From contig CAJUJB010000001.1 in the NCBI GenBank assembly GCA_910586595.1, positions 2,638 through 66,637 on the forward strand: a DNA stretch of 64,000 nt, in the 5' to 3' direction. The stretch's first letter is position 1. Each line of letters opens with the position of its first letter. Source of the DNA: an uncultured Muribaculaceae bacterium. Lineage in GTDB: Bacteria > Bacteroidota > Bacteroidia > Bacteroidales > Muribaculaceae. Positions 61,443 to 64,000 of the stretch are shown here, in pieces. The translations under genes and the position numbers were made by a program. The notes below the pieces were generated by a model, which was not told the DNA's origin, did no database searches, and was given only the letters and a program-made list of their open reading frames with translations.

Positions 61443-62402
61443 TCAGTCGGTCACAAGCCCTTTGACAACGAGCTTGTCTCCGCTGAGATCTACTTCAAAG
61501 AGATGTGGAACACGGATATAGTGTCCATTGCTGTCGGCCCGATGGGAATGGCACGAAAGGAGTGTACGCCCGTCAAAGTCGGTGAATATCATTCCATGAC
61601 CGAAGTTAGGAGGCGTGATCGGTTCAGCTTCCTGTATCCAGGGGCCAGCCAATGTGCCACTCTCCGAGTAGGCCACGCCTTGGGTATACACATCGTAAAT
61701 CCAGCTTGTCCATATCATACCTAACCGTCCTGTGCCGGTCTTGAACAACCACGGGCCATCGGTTACCCTGTTAGGACATATTTTGCCATCCAATCGTTCA
61801 CGGCTCCATGGGCTTTCTGAGGCTCTGAACATCAGGGTTGGCTCACCCACGGCTGCCGTAAGGTCGGGGGAAAGCTCGACATACTCTATTGTGCCGTCAT
61901 TATTCTGTAGCCATTCGTGGCAATATACCATATAAGGCTTGCCATTCTCAACCCAGAATGTACCGTCAAGAGTAAGTTTCTCTGCAGGCGTCTGGCTTTC
62001 CTTGGCAATAGGAGTATAGGGACCTTCAGGGCTGGCGGCTTTATATATCGCCGAACTCCTTCGTGGCAGATCGGAACTATCGCGTATAGCTTCGTTGGTA
62101 AACGTGGCGAAATAATAGTTTCCTCCGTTATACCGGTGAAACTCAGCTGCCCATATTGCCGGATGCGCCCCTGTCCAGGAAGTAGAGTCGGACAGCGCTA
62201 TGTTTTCTGGGCCAGTCCACATTTTCAGGTCCTTGCTCGTCCATAGTTTTCCGCCAGTACCGGTCATATAATACGTGCCGGTGGCCGAATCTGCAAGTAT
62301 GGCCGGATCACTCAGGCGCACAGAGTCACGAGGCACCGTGCGGGCTTCCGCTACATAAATCGAAGAGGAGGCAAGTAAAAGCGCAAGAAATATTTTGGTC
62401 AT
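61443..62402 (-). CDS. GH43-family glycoside hydrolase
   Basis: Five-bladed propeller hydrolase of family GH43 (arabinan/xylan-type substrates). The start at 62402 begins a signal peptide MTKIFLALLLASSS. Blade motifs include VRLSDPAILAD (the general base Asp) and WAAEFHRYNGGNYYF. LTLDGTFWVENGKPYMVY carries the family's second Asp, and GHGMIFTDFDGRTLLSCHSH comes late. The acid glutamate is likely in the YCHEW block (inference). Single domain, 319 residues. Exact sugar specificity cannot be read. Confidence 0.85.
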   Translation of the reverse strand: MTKIFLALLLASSSIYVAEARTVPRDSVRLSDPAILADSATGTYYMTGTGGKLWTSKDLKMWTGPENIALSDSTSWTGAHPAIWAAEFHRYNGGNYYFATFTNEAIRDSSDLPRRSSAIYKAASPEGPYTPIAKESQTPAEKLTLDGTFWVENGKPYMVYCHEWLQNNDGTIEYVELSPDLTAAVGEPTLMFRASESPWSRERLDGKICPNRVTDGPWLFKTGTGRLGMIWTSWIYDVYTQGVAYSESGTLAGPWIQEAEPITPPNFGHGMIFTDFDGRTLLSCHSHRADSNGHYIRVPHLFEVDLSGDKLVVKGLVTD

Positions 62403-62442
62403 GTCGATGGTATTATTCAAGATTAAAAGGTTGGATATATCG

Positions 62443-63663
62443 TCAGGTAAGCATGGCGGCTACCCTCTTTAGTGCAGCCACAAACTTATCGATTTCCTCT
62501 GTTGTGTTATACATGGCAAAGGCAGCTCGCACCGTACCCTCAATGCCGAGGAATTCCATGAGAGGCTGTGCACAATGGTGGCCAGTGCGCACGGCTATAC
62601 CAAGCTGATCAAGTAGTATTCCTGTATCGTAGTGATGGGCATCTCCTATGAGGAACGAGATTACGGCAGCCTTGCCTGGGGCTGTGCCGAATATACGCAA
62701 GCCAGGAATCGAGGCCATTTGTGATGTTGCATATTCGAGCAACTCATGTTCGTGAGCGGCGATATTTTCTATACCTACACTCTCCATATAGTCGATTGCC
62801 TTGGCAAGTGTGGCCGCGCCTACATAGTCGGGAGTACCGGCTTCGAACTTGAACGGAAGTTCAGCCCAGGTTGTTCCCTGAAAGCTGACATGCCCTATCA
62901 TCTCGCCTCCGCCTTGGTAAGGAGGCATTGCATTGAGCAACTCCCTCCGGCCATACAGCACTCCTACACCGGTAGGGCCATACATCTTATGTGACGAAAA
63001 GGCATAGAAATCCGCTCCGATAGCCTTGACATCGACCTTCATGTGAGCTACACCCTGAGCCCCGTCAACGCATATCACAGCTCCGTGCTTATGCGCGATG
63101 TCGGCCATCTCCTTCACCGGATTGACGGTGCCGAGCACATTCGACACCTGAGTAACCGACACCAAACGTGTGCGGTCGGTGAATAATGATTCATATACCT
63201 CAAGGTCGAGCTCTCCGAGTTGATTGATCGGCACAACTTTTATCACTATGCCTTTCCGCTTCTGGAGCAACTGCCACGGCACTATATTGGAGTGATGCTC
63301 CATCACCGTGAGTATAATCTCATCTCCTTCTGATAGAAGTTCGCCATACGACGAGGCAACCAGATTGATACCCTCGGTCGTTCCGCGAGTAAATATTATC
63401 TCATCGATGGAGTCTGCCCCGAGAAAAGCCCGTACACGCTCGCGCGACGCCTCCATGGCAGCCGTCGCCTCCTGCGAAAGACAATGCACGCCACGGTGCA
63501 CATTTGCCTTGGTCGTATAATAGATATGCTCTATATCCTCAACCACCGCACGTGGTGTCTGCGTTGAAGCCGCATTGTCGAGATAAATAAGAGGTTTTCC
63601 ATTAACCTCGCGCGAGAGTATCGGAAAATCTCGCCGGAGCTTTTCTACATCGTAAAATTTCAT
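62443..63663 (-). CDS. sufS: Cysteine desulfurase SufS
   Basis: PLP enzyme supplying sulfur for Fe-S cluster assembly. ATG 63663 begins MKFYDVEKLRRDFPIL. Conserved parts: YLDNAASTQTP, EHHSNIVPW, DGAQGVAH, SSHKMYGPTG (PLP lysine) and RTGHHCAQP (catalytic Cys on the short SufS-type loop). 406 residues. Its start shares one base with the sufD stop (TGATG), so it is coupled to sufD in a suf operon. Confidence 0.96.
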   Translation of the reverse strand: MKFYDVEKLRRDFPILSREVNGKPLIYLDNAASTQTPRAVVEDIEHIYYTTKANVHRGVHCLSQEATAAMEASRERVRAFLGADSIDEIIFTRGTTEGINLVASSYGELLSEGDEIILTVMEHHSNIVPWQLLQKRKGIVIKVVPINQLGELDLEVYESLFTDRTRLVSVTQVSNVLGTVNPVKEMADIAHKHGAVICVDGAQGVAHMKVDVKAIGADFYAFSSHKMYGPTGVGVLYGRRELLNAMPPYQGGGEMIGHVSFQGTTWAELPFKFEAGTPDYVGAATLAKAIDYMESVGIENIAAHEHELLEYATSQMASIPGLRIFGTAPGKAAVISFLIGDAHHYDTGILLDQLGIAVRTGHHCAQPLMEFLGIEGTVRAAFAMYNTTEEIDKFVAALKRVAAMLT

Positions 63664-64000
63664 CACTGAGCTGATTCGTCGGTGTGACAGCCAGCCGCAC
63701 ATGAGCCGCACGAAGCGCCTGCACCGGCAAGGCGTTTCTCGACAAGCATGTGTATGCGCTGACGGAGAACTTCAAATGAAATATTATCAATTACATCTAC
63801 CATAAAGGCCTGTGTAAGCATGCGCCGGGCCTCTTCGGAAGGAATACCGCGGGTCTGCATATAGAAGAGCGCACGTTCGTCGAGCTGACCGGTCGTAGCG
63901 CCGTGGCTACACTTCACCTCATCGCAGTAGATTTCAAGCTGCGGAGCTGCCGTCATACGGGCATCATCACCGGCGAGCAGGTTGCGGTTTGTCTGGGATG
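63663..64000 (-). CDS. sufD: FeS assembly protein SufD, C-terminal part
   Basis: The frame enters from beyond the window and ends at 63663. It shows the SufB/SufD beta-helix ending: NRNLLAGDDARMTAAPQLEI, EVKCSHGATTGQLDERALFY, MQTRGIPSEEARRMLTQAF. The C-terminal Cys-rich tail CGSCAAGC is a variable extension. SufD joins SufB and SufC in the scaffold complex. The 5' part is missing only because the window ends. Confidence 0.93.
   Translation of the reverse strand, partial: SQTNRNLLAGDDARMTAAPQLEIYCDEVKCSHGATTGQLDERALFYMQTRGIPSEEARRMLTQAFMVDVIDNISFEVLRQRIHMLVEKRLAGAGASCGSCAAGCHTDESAQ

Overview
The window is a contig end from a Bacteroidales genome, most like the Muribaculaceae/Bacteroides group. 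This rests on several things: the -7 promoter box TAnnTTTG recurs, often with TTG 19-22 nt upstream; there are Bacteroidetes-only families (DUF4919, OmpH lipoproteins, TonB receptor behind an ECF sigma pair); several secreted proteins end in sorting-domain-like tails; and SufS/SufD, BioB, RsgA and TsaB/TsaC are of the expected type. The first 31 bases are Illumina adapter, not genome.

Layout. Positions 32-36,900 are mostly ordinary chromosome: a tannase, a ClC channel, a polyprenyl glycosylphosphotransferase behind the t6A genes tsaB-tsaC, YicC, a muramidase, PepD, an OmpH-glycosyltransferase operon, and a long minus-strand run (C11 peptidase, MscS, prolyl oligopeptidase, lipoprotein, two metallo-beta-lactamase-fold hydrolases). 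From 19.9 to 35.5 kb lies a group of five exported proteins sharing a C-terminal tail: a GH13 amylase, an unknown beta-rich protein, a subtilase, a triplicated LRR protein and an M6 protease. A PadR-PspC operon with a clear operator sits among them.

From about 37.5 kb the DNA becomes more AT-rich: a PDDEXK/DUF1016 protein, then an ECF sigma / anti-sigma / TonB-receptor unit. Next is a 12.9-kb integrative element (about 43,233-56,229) inserted in a CAU-anticodon tRNA gene. It is bounded by 54-bp identical direct repeats and by 28-bp arm-type repeats. It carries a frameshifted tyrosine recombinase next to the intact tRNA, an AbiH abortive-infection gene with an unknown partner, a HepT-MntA toxin-antitoxin pair, a ParB-like protein, a DUF3871 protein, a RadC-like protein, an SF2-helicase-like gene split by an in-frame TAG, several unknown or lipoprotein genes, and two structured non-coding stretches. 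Its left end carries a second copy of the tRNA whose D arm is interrupted by a 42-nt hairpin insertion.

Beyond the tRNA, ordinary chromosome resumes: a GH13 amylase, an rRNA/tRNA methyltransferase, BioB, RsgA, a proline-rich lipoprotein, a GH43 enzyme, SufS and the C-terminal end of SufD. The carbohydrate enzymes and proteases fit a gut polysaccharide/protein degrader, and the element is its main mobile and defence-related cargo.
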